Shown here one piece after another: positions 47,927-58,867 of a DNA stretch of 64,000 bases (its first letter is position 1; each line of letters opens with the position of its first letter). Source of the DNA: Planctomycetota bacterium (lineage in GTDB: Bacteria > Planctomycetota > UBA1135 > GCA-002686595); assembly GCA_016779205.1 (NCBI GenBank), contig JADHOC010000003.1, forward strand, positions 124,001 through 188,000, given 5' to 3'. Under the pieces are notes generated by a model, which made no database searches, had not been told where the DNA came from, and saw only the letters and a program-made list of their open reading frames with translations. Position numbers and translations under genes: made by a program.

Positions 47927-49372
47927 TCACTCGTCCCCGCCGCCCGCGTAGCCGTTGGCCGCGAGTGAACGCTGGATGCTGGCCGGGACATCCGCGGCGG
48001 CGGCGCCTGCGGGCGCCCGCTCGATCCCGGAGATGATCTCCTCGGCCGCCTCGTCGTAGAGCCGCTTCAGGCCGGGGCCTGCTCCCTCGGCCGACAGCGC
48101 GAGCGGCTGCAGCTCGCCCGGGTCCTGGGCGAGGTCGAACCAGGCGCTGCCTCCGTTGTCATGGTTGACCACGAACTTGCCGCCGGTGGTCCGCAGGCTC
48201 CGAAGGTTGCGCCCCACGCTCATGAGTTCGGACACGGCCGGGAGGTCCGGTCCGCCAGCGAGGTTTCCCCGCAGGTAGGGCGCGAGGGACTCCCCCATGG
48301 TCGTCGCCACGGCGGGCAGACCCGCCAGGTCCCGCAGGGTCGGCCCGAGGTCGATCATCCGCGTCTGCCCCCCGAAGCGGGCAGGTCCGACAACGCCGGG
48401 ATAGTGGACGATCAGCGGGATGTGAATCTGCTCGTCGTACAGGGTGGTCCGGTGCCCCTTCCCGCCATGATCGAAGAGCTCGGTGCCGTGGTCCGCCGTG
48501 ATCACGAGGATGGTGTCCTCGAGCAGGCCCGCCGCGCCGAGGTCGTGGCGGATGCGACCCACGATCTCGTCGGTCCAGGCGATCTCCCCGTCGTAGAGGG
48601 CGACGATGTGCTCCTGGTCCCGGCGGGGGATCGCCGCGTTGATCGCGGGGTCGTAGAAGAAGTCACGCCCGGTGAAGGGCCCGTCGTAGTCGGGGTCGAA
48701 GAGCGTGTCGTAGGGCGGCGGCGGCGTGAAGTCGAAGTGCACGTCCCACAGGTGCACGAAGGCGAAGAAGGGCTCGTCCTCCCTCGAGGCACCGGAGAAG
48801 AACCGCTGCCACTCGCCGTAGACCTTGTCGTTGGTCACGCCGTGGTGCGAAGCCCTCAGGACAGGGTCCCGCATGGACCACTCGTTGTCGGCGTCCACCT
48901 CTCCGTCCGGGACCGTCTGGACGCAATCGACGTAGCGGTCGAAGCCCTGTCCGAGGCCGAAGGCGGGGTGCAGATACGGCCCGGCGAAGAACCCAGCGGT
49001 CGAGTAGCCCGCCGACTGGAAGGACTCTGGAAGGGTCTCGAAGTCCTCGGAGAGCCGGAACTTCACCGCGTCCACGACGCCGTGCACGCTGTCGGGGACC
49101 GAGGTGAACATCGCCGCGTGCGCAGGCAGGGTCCAGGGGGCGCTGCTGATGTGCTGTTCGAAGAGCCCGCCCTGGGCCGCGATCGCGTCGATGTTGGGCG
49201 AGGTGGGCCGCCCGTAGCCGTAGCACCCCAGGTGATCGGGGCGCAGGGTGTCGATGGAGATGAGGACGACGTTGGGGCGGTCGGCCGCCTCTCCCCCCCC
49301 ACAGCCGACCAAGAGCCCAAGCAGCGGCGCCGCCAGGAGCGAGGGTCGGGCTGGGGCGCTGGGGAAGATCAT
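47927..49372 (-). CDS. Sulfatase-like lipoprotein lacking the formylglycine motif
   Basis: The 481-residue lipoprotein (Cys24 in LLVGC) belongs to the alkaline phosphatase/sulfatase superfamily: NVVLISIDTLRPDHLGCYGY (metal-binding Asp41), SSAPWTLPAHAAMFTS where sulfatases have C/S-X-P-X-R, LVITADHGTELFDHGG (metal-binding Asp and His) and GHRTTLYDEQIHIPL. The nucleophile position is Thr81 or a nearby Ser and the following Arg is absent, so a classical formylglycine sulfatase is unlikely; a phosphodiesterase or phosphotransferase is more plausible. The ATG overlaps the stop of the upstream membrane protein gene, which suggests a joint envelope role. Confidence 0.85.
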   Translation of the reverse strand: MIFPSAPARPSLLAAPLLGLLVGCGGGEAADRPNVVLISIDTLRPDHLGCYGYGRPTSPNIDAIAAQGGLFEQHISSAPWTLPAHAAMFTSVPDSVHGVVDAVKFRLSEDFETLPESFQSAGYSTAGFFAGPYLHPAFGLGQGFDRYVDCVQTVPDGEVDADNEWSMRDPVLRASHHGVTNDKVYGEWQRFFSGASREDEPFFAFVHLWDVHFDFTPPPPYDTLFDPDYDGPFTGRDFFYDPAINAAIPRRDQEHIVALYDGEIAWTDEIVGRIRHDLGAAGLLEDTILVITADHGTELFDHGGKGHRTTLYDEQIHIPLIVHYPGVVGPARFGGQTRMIDLGPTLRDLAGLPAVATTMGESLAPYLRGNLAGGPDLPAVSELMSVGRNLRSLRTTGGKFVVNHDNGGSAWFDLAQDPGELQPLALSAEGAGPGLKRLYDEAAEEIISGIERAPAGAAAADVPASIQRSLAANGYAGGGDE

Positions 49373-51336
49373 CTCTCTGGACTCATCGGCTGTGTGTACG
49401 GCGACCCGGAGCGATAAAGCTGGAGCCGGGCCTCGATCTCGGTACGGAGTGGGTCCCCCTCCGTGAGCGCGGAGGCGGCCCGCTCCGCGTCCTCCACGGC
49501 CCCCTCGAAGTCACCCGCCCTCGCGCGGGCCGCCGCACGCACGTCGAGCCGCTCGGGATCGGCCCCCAGGTCCCCCACCAGGCCCTGGGCCAGCGTAAGG
49601 GCCCGCGCCCCATCCCTCGCCGCGGGGTCGGCGCTGGTGGCGAGGGTCCAGGCCAGCAGGGTCCTGGGGCCAGCGAGCTCTCGGACCGAGGCGGGGGCCC
49701 CGGTGAGGGTCTCCATCGCCTCCGCGTCGCGACCGAGCATCAGCAGGAGCATGACGACCCGGCTCGTCGCCTCGGGGTCGGCGGGGGCGAGGGCGAGGTC
49801 CTGTCGCAGGAACCGCAGCCCCTGGTCGTGCCGGTCCAACCGGCCGAAGGCCGCCGCCATCCGGGCGGCGTGGCGCCGCTCGTGGAGCTCGTGCTGGTCG
49901 AAGCCCACGGCCGTGTTGATCCCGCTGAAGAGGGCACCGGCGGCCAGCGCCACCAGCGCGGGCCAGGCCCGCCCACGGTCGCGCACGGCCACCCCGATGG
50001 CCAACGCGGCGAGGGGCAGGAGCCCCGCGCTCGCGGGGAGCCGGTAGCGCGGCGTGTACCAGAACACGATGCAGACCATCAGCGGGACGGCCACGATGAG
50101 CAGGTACGGTCCGGCGCTCCGAAGACCCCGGCGTCGGGCCAGGGCGACCAGAGCCCAGAGGCCAGCGGGGATCACCCATGCGAGGGAGAGGGGCGCGAGC
50201 CAGAGCCGCGTCGCCACGCCGTCCCGCCGCTCCATCCAGGGCTGATAGACGTCGCCATATCGCCGCCCGGTCAGGGTGTACCAGGCCTTGATCGCGCCCA
50301 CCTTGAGCGCCTGGCCAGGCTCGTTCTTCCACCACTCCAGCCCCTGGCCCAGCCAGTAGCGGCTGGCCTCGTTCCACCCAGCCTCCCCATCGCCGAGGGC
50401 AGCCCGCGCCTTCAGGAGGGAGTCGAGCGCCTGCTCCTCCTTGCTGTTCACGACCCCCACGGCGGCCAGGGTCCCGTCGGCCGCCGGGTTGTTGCCGTGA
50501 TAGAAGGTCAGGCCCGCCTGGGAGCTGATGGGGATGAACTCTCCAGAGGCCCGGTGGTTGTGCACCGTGGCGGGGGCGATCGTCAGGAGGCTCAAGGCCG
50601 CGGCGATGAGCGCGGCGCGCTGACCGCCGACGCCGCTGGCGAAGAGCCAGAGCGGCACGAGGGGAAGCAACACGAGATAGGGCGGGAAGGCGAGGCAGCA
50701 CAGGCCCGTCAGCACGCCGATCAGCCCGGCCCTGAAGGGCGACGCGCTCCGGCCTGTCTGCCACTCGATCCCGGTCAGCGCGTCGAGGAGGCCGGCGGTC
50801 AGCGCCAGCTGAAGCGAGCCAGCGAGGACCCTGCTGGTGGCCGCCGCCGGCTCGTCCAGCGCGAGGAAGAGCCCGGCCCCCAGCCAACCGACCCAGGTCG
50901 CGAAGCCCGGCGAGCCGACCGAGGAGGCGAGCCGACGGCTGAGGCGGCCGATGAAGACGAGGGTCAGGAGGTGGAGCAGCGTCTGCGCCGCCGCCAACGC
51001 GCCGAGCCCGCCTCCGAGCGCTCGAACCAGGGCGGCCCACCAGAGCATGAGCGGCGCCGTCTCGAAGGGGGCGTCGTCCACGAGCGCCCCCCCGGCGATC
51101 TCTCCCGCGTGGGACCAGACCACGGCGGCGTCCACCTGCGGGACGAGCACCATGGGGTTCCCGCTGAAGGCCTCCGAGGCGATCAGCACCTGGGAGGCCG
51201 CCGCCAGCGCGAGGAGCAAGAGCAGCCCGCGGTGGAAGCGGCGGAGCGCGGCGGCCGGGTCCACGCCAGGGAGCCTGGCGTCGCGCGCCGGCGCGGCACC
51301 GGCGGCGCTGGGTGCTGAGGATCGGGCCGGAACCAT
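49369..51336 (-). CDS. Polytopic membrane protein, glycosyltransferase-39-like, with C-terminal TPR-like region
   Basis: The 655-residue protein has 10-11 membrane helices in the first 430 residues. The acidic loop PQVDAAVVWSHAGEIAGGALVDDAPFETAP after helix 1 recalls the catalytic loop of PMT/ArnT-like lipid-linked sugar transferases. Later, FWYTPRYRLPASAGLLPLAALA is typical of this group. The last 200 residues are helical TPR-like repeats (LDRHDQGLRFLRQDLALAPAD, GRDAEAMETLTGA, AGDFEGAVEDAERAA). It probably modifies envelope proteins or glycans with a sugar from a polyprenyl carrier. The ATG at 51336 follows TAGGCT by 8 bases; its stop overlaps the sulfatase-like gene. Confidence 0.8.
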   Translation of the reverse strand: MVPARSSAPSAAGAAPARDARLPGVDPAAALRRFHRGLLLLLALAAASQVLIASEAFSGNPMVLVPQVDAAVVWSHAGEIAGGALVDDAPFETAPLMLWWAALVRALGGGLGALAAAQTLLHLLTLVFIGRLSRRLASSVGSPGFATWVGWLGAGLFLALDEPAAATSRVLAGSLQLALTAGLLDALTGIEWQTGRSASPFRAGLIGVLTGLCCLAFPPYLVLLPLVPLWLFASGVGGQRAALIAAALSLLTIAPATVHNHRASGEFIPISSQAGLTFYHGNNPAADGTLAAVGVVNSKEEQALDSLLKARAALGDGEAGWNEASRYWLGQGLEWWKNEPGQALKVGAIKAWYTLTGRRYGDVYQPWMERRDGVATRLWLAPLSLAWVIPAGLWALVALARRRGLRSAGPYLLIVAVPLMVCIVFWYTPRYRLPASAGLLPLAALAIGVAVRDRGRAWPALVALAAGALFSGINTAVGFDQHELHERRHAARMAAAFGRLDRHDQGLRFLRQDLALAPADPEATSRVVMLLLMLGRDAEAMETLTGAPASVRELAGPRTLLAWTLATSADPAARDGARALTLAQGLVGDLGADPERLDVRAAARARAGDFEGAVEDAERAASALTEGDPLRTEIEARLQLYRSGSPYTQPMSPER

Positions 51337-51344
51337 GGCCGTCG

Positions 51345-51350
51345 AGCCTA
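51345..51350 (-). promoter_or_regulatory. -10-like hexamer TAGGCT for the membrane glycosyltransferase-like gene
   Basis: Eight bases separate it from the ATG at 51336; overlaps the 3' end of xdhC. Confidence 0.35.
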
Positions 51351-52154
51351 GCCCCTGCTGCCTCCAGCCAGGCGCGCCGAGACCTCGACGATCTCCGCGG
51401 CCACGGAGAGCGCGATCTTGCGCGGCTCCTTGGACCCCTTGGAGACCCCGATCGGGCAGGTCACGGACTCGAGCGCCTCGGCGGTCACGCCCCGCTGCTC
51501 GAGCCGCCGCTTGAAGCGCGCCCACTTTCGGTCCGAGCCGATCAGACCGACGTAGGGGAAGGTGCCCCTGCCAAGGGCGCGCGCGATGACCTCCTGGTCG
51601 ATGGCGTGGCTGTGGGTCATCACCAGGAGGAGCGAGTCGGCGGGGATGGTGTCGACCTCCTCCTCCGGCGCGTCGATGAAGAGGACCTCGTAGGGGGGCG
51701 ACGCAGGGAGCGGCGGCTCCACCTCCTCGGCAGAGCGCGAGTCGATGAGCTGCACGTCGAGGTCCATGTAGTCCGCGAGGCCGGCGATGGCCTGGGCGAC
51801 GTGGCCGCAGCCGAAAATGACCAGCCGACGCCGTGTCCAGCAGAATGACTCCAGGAAGAGGCTGACCTCGCCCCCACAGCACTGGCCCGCCTTCTCCGAG
51901 AGCGGCACGGACTCGGTCACCGTCTCCGCCCGTCCGCCCTCGAGCAGCTCGCTGGCTCGCTGAATGGCGAGGTGCTCCAGCTGCCCGCCGCCGATGGTGC
52001 CCCAGGCCAGCTTGCCGTCGGCGACGATCATGCGCGCCCCCACCTCACGCGGCGCGGAGCCCTTCACGCCCGTCACCACGACCTGACAGCAGGAGCGACC
52101 CTCGTCCCGGAATCTGGCGAGGGCCTCGAGCCACTCCTGTTGATTCACGGTCAT
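51348..52154 (-). CDS. xdhC: XdhC/CoxF-family molybdoenzyme maturation protein
   Basis: XdhC proteins bind and sulfurate the molybdenum cofactor for xanthine dehydrogenase-type enzymes. The 268-residue protein has CCQVVVTGVKGSAPREVGARM, GTIGGGQLEH, QCCGGEVSLFLE and the Rossmann half VIFGCGHVAQAI, then MTHSHAIDQEVIARAL and PYVGLIGSDRKWARFKRRL. The ATG at 52154 was preferred to one 21 bases upstream because GAGGAA lies 7 bases before it. No molybdenum hydroxylase genes are in this window. tRNA-Val lies upstream on the same strand. Confidence 0.92.
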   Translation of the reverse strand: MTVNQQEWLEALARFRDEGRSCCQVVVTGVKGSAPREVGARMIVADGKLAWGTIGGGQLEHLAIQRASELLEGGRAETVTESVPLSEKAGQCCGGEVSLFLESFCWTRRRLVIFGCGHVAQAIAGLADYMDLDVQLIDSRSAEEVEPPLPASPPYEVLFIDAPEEEVDTIPADSLLLVMTHSHAIDQEVIARALGRGTFPYVGLIGSDRKWARFKRRLEQRGVTAEALESVTCPIGVSKGSKEPRKIALSVAAEIVEVSARLAGGSRG

Positions 52155-52234
52155 GCTGCGTTCCTCGCCGCGCATCCGCGGCCGTCAAATCCCACGTCGC
52201 GCCCCCCGGGTGAGCGGGGAGGGGAGGGGAAGAG

Positions 52235-52310
52235 TGGTGGGCCAAGCTGGGCTCGAACCAGCGACTTCCACGCTGTGAACATGGCACTCTACCAACTGAG
52301 TTATTGGCCC
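52235..52310 (-). tRNA. tRNA-Val (anticodon CAC)
   Basis: The minus strand folds into a full cloverleaf: a 7-bp acceptor stem, a 4-bp D stem, a 5-bp anticodon stem with loop TTCACAG (anticodon CAC, reading GTG), a 5-base variable region, and a T stem with loop TTCGAGC. The 3' CCA is encoded (52235-52237). A TATCCT hexamer lies 16 bases upstream of the mature 5' end. Confidence 0.96.
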
Positions 52311-52732
52311 ACGCAGCGAGGCGGAGAGGATAGCGAGGCGTGGGCCCCTTGGGAACCCGTCGTTCCATCTCCGGTGGAGAGAAGCAGCAGCGGGCCGGGC
52401 TTCGACGCCCCCCGGAGCCCGGCGGTCGCCAAGGTCCGCGTGTTCGGCGTCCGAGCATGCCCCTGGTCTCCCGCTGGCCCCTCCAGCGCTGCGGCCGCTG
52501 GGGGGAAAATTGCCAGGCAGGCACGCCCCCGGGGGCTGTGGGTAAACCACTAACCCGCGGAAGGCTGGATGGACGGCCGTGTCCGATAACGGATCGCATC
52601 CAGCGACCGTTGTGCAACAGAACAACCTTTCTGGCATCAAGACGGCCCCATTTTGCCCGTTCTGCTAGGTTGATTTTCGCTTTCAACCGGCGCTTTCCCG
52701 CCGGCTCGCTCCTTACCCCATCCAACGCCCCC
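52311..52732. other. 422-base gap between tRNA-Val and the M12B metalloprotease gene
   Basis: No gene is supported here: the plus-strand frame is open from 52340 but the residues before the ATG at 52733 look non-coding. It contains the tRNA promoter hexamer (TATCCT at 52327-52332, minus strand) and an AT-richer stretch (52610-52690) with TAGGTT at 52666-52671, a possible -10 for the metalloprotease with a leader of about 55 bases. Confidence 0.5.
52327..52332 (-). promoter_or_regulatory. -10-like hexamer TATCCT for tRNA-Val
   Basis: Spaced 16 bases upstream of the mature tRNA 5' end, which would leave a normal short 5' precursor. It supports TATCCT as a good -10 in this genome. Confidence 0.5.
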
Positions 52733-55258
<2,526 letters not shown>

Positions 55259-55280
55259 CTCCCAACCGATGCCACGAGTC

Positions 55281-55320
55281 GCGGAGGGCGGCGCGGGGAG
55301 TCCCCCGCGCCGCCCTCCGC
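55281..55320 (+). terminator. Hairpin terminator after the M12B metalloprotease gene
   Basis: A perfect 18-bp GC-rich stem with a 4-base loop, 22 bases after the stop, followed by CATTTGTC; no true U-tract. Confidence 0.7.
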
Positions 55321-55486
55321 CATTTGTCTCCCCGCGGGTACGGTCGGAGTAGCCCCGAGCATGGCTCCCTCCAGGCTCGAGAGCTCGCTGCCCCGGTCGT
55401 TGACAGGGTCGCCTGCGGGGCGGCGCGACGACGGGGCAGATGGCGAAGCCGAGAGCCCGAGGGCCCCCGCCGGTCCGCGCTCAGCC

Positions 55487-56131
55487 TCAGTCCTCGCCCA
55501 GCGTCGAGCGCAGCTTGTCCCCCAGCTTGGACTCGGCCCGTCGGAGCATCATCCGCACGGCGTCCTCGCTCTTCCCGCCCATGCGCTCGCCCGCCTGGCG
55601 AAGGGGGAGGCCCTCGAAGAAGACCAGGGAGATGGCCTTTCGGTGCTCGGGGGACAGCTCGGTCAACGACTCCCTCAGGAGGTCGAAGTTCTCATCACGC
55701 TGGACCACCTTGGTGACAGAGAGGTCGCTACTCACGAACTCCATCGGAGTGGGTGCCTCGCCCCCATCGGAGGCGCCGGCGTCCATCGCCCGCTCCTTGG
55801 AGAGATCTCGCTTGCCCGCCGAGTAGAACTCGGCCTTGTCGCGGATCTTGTTCTGCAGGATCTGGACCAGCCAGCGCAGGAGCGACCCCTGGCCCTGGTA
55901 CTGGTACCGGCTGAAGTCCCGGGTCGCCTCACGGAACGTGGTCTGCGCGAGGTCGTCCGGGTCCTCCTTCAGGCGGAGCCGCGGACCGAGCTTGCGCCGG
56001 GCCACCTCGACCATGGTCTGGTGATAACGAGCGAACAGGTCGTTCAACGCATCCGCGTCGCCCTCGTGCGCCGCGTCGACCAGCTTCCTGACCTCGTCGT
56101 CGCCGCCCTCGTTCTTTGTCTCGTCCGCCAT
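55487..56131 (-). CDS. ECF-type RNA polymerase sigma factor (internal start within the ligA frame)
   Basis: The 214-residue protein from ATG 56131 has sigma region 2 (ALNDLFARYHQTMVEVARRKLG ... DPDDLAQTTFREATRDF) and region 4 (ESLTELSPEHRKAISLVFFEGLPLRQAGERMG ... DAVRMMLRRAESKL), with a short linker, like the ECF sigma factors abundant in Planctomycetota. It has no anti-sigma gene next to it. The sequence GAGGGGCGAGG before the ATG could act as a weak ribosome site. Because there is no stop between ligA and this gene, the factor may be made both alone and as a LigA fusion, or the ligA stop has been lost. Target promoters are unknown. Confidence 0.75.
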   Translation of the reverse strand: MADETKNEGGDDEVRKLVDAAHEGDADALNDLFARYHQTMVEVARRKLGPRLRLKEDPDDLAQTTFREATRDFSRYQYQGQGSLLRWLVQILQNKIRDKAEFYSAGKRDLSKERAMDAGASDGGEAPTPMEFVSSDLSVTKVVQRDENFDLLRESLTELSPEHRKAISLVFFEGLPLRQAGERMGGKSEDAVRMMLRRAESKLGDKLRSTLGED

Positions 56132-58450
56132 GGCAGGTCCAGAGTCTAGCCTCGCCCCTCGGGGAGTGCCCCGGTGGAGACCGGACTCCGGCTCACGGAC
56201 TTTTTCGTCCGCTCCACTCCGCTCGGCGCGGTCAAATCCCCACTTCTCTCCGCCCCTGTCCCCGTCCGAGCCGTCGGCGCCGCCCGAACCGCCGTCGGCC
56301 TCCACGGGGGACGCTCCCTGCCCCGCCAGCCGGCCGAGGAAGTCCGCCTCGAGCAGGACCGTGACGCCCAGCGCCTCGGCCTTCTTCGCCTTCGAGCCGG
56401 GCTTGCCCCCGACCACGAGGAACGTGGTCTTGGCGCTCACCGAGGAGGCCACGCGCCCCCCCTGGGACTCCACCGCCTTCTTGGCCTCGAACCGGCTCAT
56501 GCCCTCGAGGGTGCCGGTGAAGACCACCGTCGTCCCGTCGAAGGCGGACCCGCCTGAGGAGGCGTCCTCGGCCTCGATCTCGACCCCGCTCGCGAGCAAC
56601 GCCTCGATGAGCTCGAGGTTCCTGGGCTCGGCGAACCACGCCACGATCCGGGCCCCGACCTCCTCGCCGATCCCATCCACCACGATCAGCTGCTCGAGGG
56701 TGGCCCCCTGGACCTGATCCAGCTCATGGAAGTGACGGGCCAGGAGGCGCGCGGTGGCGCCGCCGACCTCGGGGATGGAGAGGGCCGCCAGGAATCGATC
56801 CAGGGGTGCCTTCCGCGCCTCGTCGAGCTCGCGCTTCAGGTTGTCCACGGACTTCTGCCCCCACCGATCGAGGGCCACGAGCTCCGGGTCCGGCACCTCC
56901 CTCAGGGCGAAGAGGCCGGCGGGCGACACCAGCAGCTCGGCGTCGAAGAGCTGCACGATCATCTTCTCGCCCAGGGAGTCGATCTCGAATCCGCTCCGGC
57001 CCGCCATGTGCACGGTCCGTCCGATCACCTGGGGGCGACATCCGTAGACGTTGGGGCAGCGCACGTACTTGCCCTCTCGGACGACCTTGGCGCCGCAGGC
57101 AGGGCACACCTCGGGCATGGCGAACGCCTCGCGGTGCTCCACGATGACGCCGGCCCGACGGGCGCCCTCCGCGTCCAGCAGGCTCTCCGGGATAGCCTCG
57201 GCCCAACCGGCCGGCGCCCGGTCGGGGCCCGCCTTGGAGACGCCGGTGATCTGCGGGATCACGTCCCCCGCACGCTTCACCAGCACCCGGTCACCGGGCC
57301 TCGCGCCCAGGGTCAGGACGTAGTCCTCGTTGTGCAGGGTCGCGTGCCGGACGGTGACCCCGAGCACCTCGACGGGGTCCACGTGGGCCCGCGGGGTGAG
57401 GCGACCGTTGACCCCCACCTGGATCTCGATCGCCCGCAGGATCGTGGTGGCCTCCACGGGCGCAAACTTGTGGGCGTACTGCCACTTGGTGGCGCGGGCC
57501 GTGCTCCCCAGGCGATCCCGGAGCTCCACGTCGTCCAGCTTGGCCACGATCCCGTCCATCTCGAAGGGGATCTCGTCGCGCCGCTCCTCCATGGAGGCGT
57601 GGTACTGCAGGCAGCCCTCGATCCCCTGCACCGTGGCGTCCTCGCTCGGCGGCGAGAAGCCCCACTCGGTCAGCAGGGCCAGCCGCGCCGCATGGGAGGC
57701 GGGCAGGTCCACACCCTCGCAGCGCACGATCGCGTAGGGGTGGAACTCCAGCGGGTATCGACGCACCTCCGAGGGGTCGCTGCGGCGCAGGGCGCCGGCC
57801 GTTGCGTTGCGCGCGTTGGCCAGGGTGGGCTGCCCGCGCTCCTCCCGGTACACGTTGAAGCGGTCGAACCGATCGCGCGCGATGAGTACCTCCCCGCGCA
57901 CCTCGAGCAGCGCAGGGGGCGCGTCGAGGCCGAGGCGCACGGGGACGTCCCGCACGGTCCGCAGGTTGGCGGTGATGTCCTCGCCCGTGGTGCCGTCCCC
58001 CCGGGTCAGGCCCTGGACGAAGACCCCGTCCCGGTAGATGAGCGCCGCGGAGACCCCGTCGAACTTCGGCTCCACGTGCCACGTGAGCTCCTCCCCTTCC
58101 TCGAGCCCGAGGAATCGGTGCACCTTGGTGGCGAAGTCCCGCGCCTCCTCGGCGCTCCGCAGGCTCTCGATGGACAGCATCGAGACCGCGTGTCGGACCT
58201 TGTCGAAGCTGTCCCCCTCGGGCAGCGGCGCCCCCACCCTCTGGGACGGGCTCTCGGGCGTGATGAGCTTGGGGTGCTCCCCTTCCAGCTCCTTGAGCTC
58301 GCGGAAGAGCGCGTCGTATTCGGCGTCCGAGATCTCGATGCGCCCCTCGTTGTAGTAGAGCTGGTCGTGCCGGAGGATCTCCCCGCGCAGCCAGTCGAGG
58401 CGCTCTGCGGGCCCCGCACCCTTGGACGGCGCGGGCGTCACCGGGTCCAC
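55487..58450 (-). CDS. ligA: NAD-dependent DNA ligase whose frame continues without a stop into an ECF sigma factor
   Basis: The first part (to about residue 715) is a complete LigA, which seals nicks in DNA using NAD+: an Ia-like start (LRGEILRHDQLYYNEGRIEISD), adenylation-site Lys in EPKFDGVSA, an OB-fold, a zinc finger (CPACGAKV ... CPNVYGC), helix-hairpin-helix repeats, and a BRCT domain (TVVFTGTLEGMSRFEAKKAV). The expected end is soon after LLEADFLGRLAGQG. Instead the frame stays open through about 60 low-complexity residues and runs into the sigma factor at 56131. In another frame a TGA lies near 56232, so one base change or indel could have joined them. The start is probably GTG 58450, near the family N-terminus; ATG 58594 is an alternative. 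Confidence 0.88.
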   Translation of the reverse strand: MDPVTPAPSKGAGPAERLDWLRGEILRHDQLYYNEGRIEISDAEYDALFRELKELEGEHPKLITPESPSQRVGAPLPEGDSFDKVRHAVSMLSIESLRSAEEARDFATKVHRFLGLEEGEELTWHVEPKFDGVSAALIYRDGVFVQGLTRGDGTTGEDITANLRTVRDVPVRLGLDAPPALLEVRGEVLIARDRFDRFNVYREERGQPTLANARNATAGALRRSDPSEVRRYPLEFHPYAIVRCEGVDLPASHAARLALLTEWGFSPPSEDATVQGIEGCLQYHASMEERRDEIPFEMDGIVAKLDDVELRDRLGSTARATKWQYAHKFAPVEATTILRAIEIQVGVNGRLTPRAHVDPVEVLGVTVRHATLHNEDYVLTLGARPGDRVLVKRAGDVIPQITGVSKAGPDRAPAGWAEAIPESLLDAEGARRAGVIVEHREAFAMPEVCPACGAKVVREGKYVRCPNVYGCRPQVIGRTVHMAGRSGFEIDSLGEKMIVQLFDAELLVSPAGLFALREVPDPELVALDRWGQKSVDNLKRELDEARKAPLDRFLAALSIPEVGGATARLLARHFHELDQVQGATLEQLIVVDGIGEEVGARIVAWFAEPRNLELIEALLASGVEIEAEDASSGGSAFDGTTVVFTGTLEGMSRFEAKKAVESQGGRVASSVSAKTTFLVVGGKPGSKAKKAEALGVTVLLEADFLGRLAGQGASPVEADGGSGGADGSDGDRGGEKWGFDRAERSGADEKVREPESGLHRGTPRGARLDSGPAMADETKNEGGDDEVRKLVDAAHEGDADALNDLFARYHQTMVEVARRKLGPRLRLKEDPDDLAQTTFREATRDFSRYQYQGQGSLLRWLVQILQNKIRDKAEFYSAGKRDLSKERAMDAGASDGGEAPTPMEFVSSDLSVTKVVQRDENFDLLRESLTELSPEHRKAISLVFFEGLPLRQAGERMGGKSEDAVRMMLRRAESKLGDKLRSTLGED

Positions 58451-58867
58451 TCCATCGAAAGGGCGGGGGTCGGACGCCGGAGGTCCGCTCCAGCCCCTCG
58501 CCGGGTCTGCCGCCCCGCCTGCCGCTCCTGTCCGCGCCCCTCGCGGCCGGTGCTCCCCGAGGCCCCCGCGCGCTCCTCCTGCTGCCGTCGCCATTCCATG
58601 GGCGAGAGTGTCCCGCACCGAGGGGGCGGAGTCCATGCAGGAGCCCGCGACCAGGACCAGGATCCCCGCTCCCCCTCGGAGCACGCCGTCCCCGGCCCTT
58701 AGCCAAGGGGGCGCCTGCACCCCGGGCGCCACCGGCCCCTTGCGTAGGGGTCCCCCGCCTGCGGCCCCCTCGCTCGCCCATCGAGTCGTCCCCTGCTCCC
58801 TCGGTCCCATGCAGCAGGGACGGGCCGCGGGGGCATCGGTGACCGCCTGGCGGAGATTCTGCGCCGA
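58451..58867. other. 417-base gap between cdd and ligA with no supported gene
   Basis: The ligA frame is open upstream across most of this region, but its translation is low-complexity (Gly/Ala/Arg/Pro) and looks non-coding. I see small GC inverted repeats (for example GGCGCC arms near 58710-58730) but no clear promoter. If ATG 58594 is the real ligA start, about 145 bases of it are coding. Confidence 0.5.
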
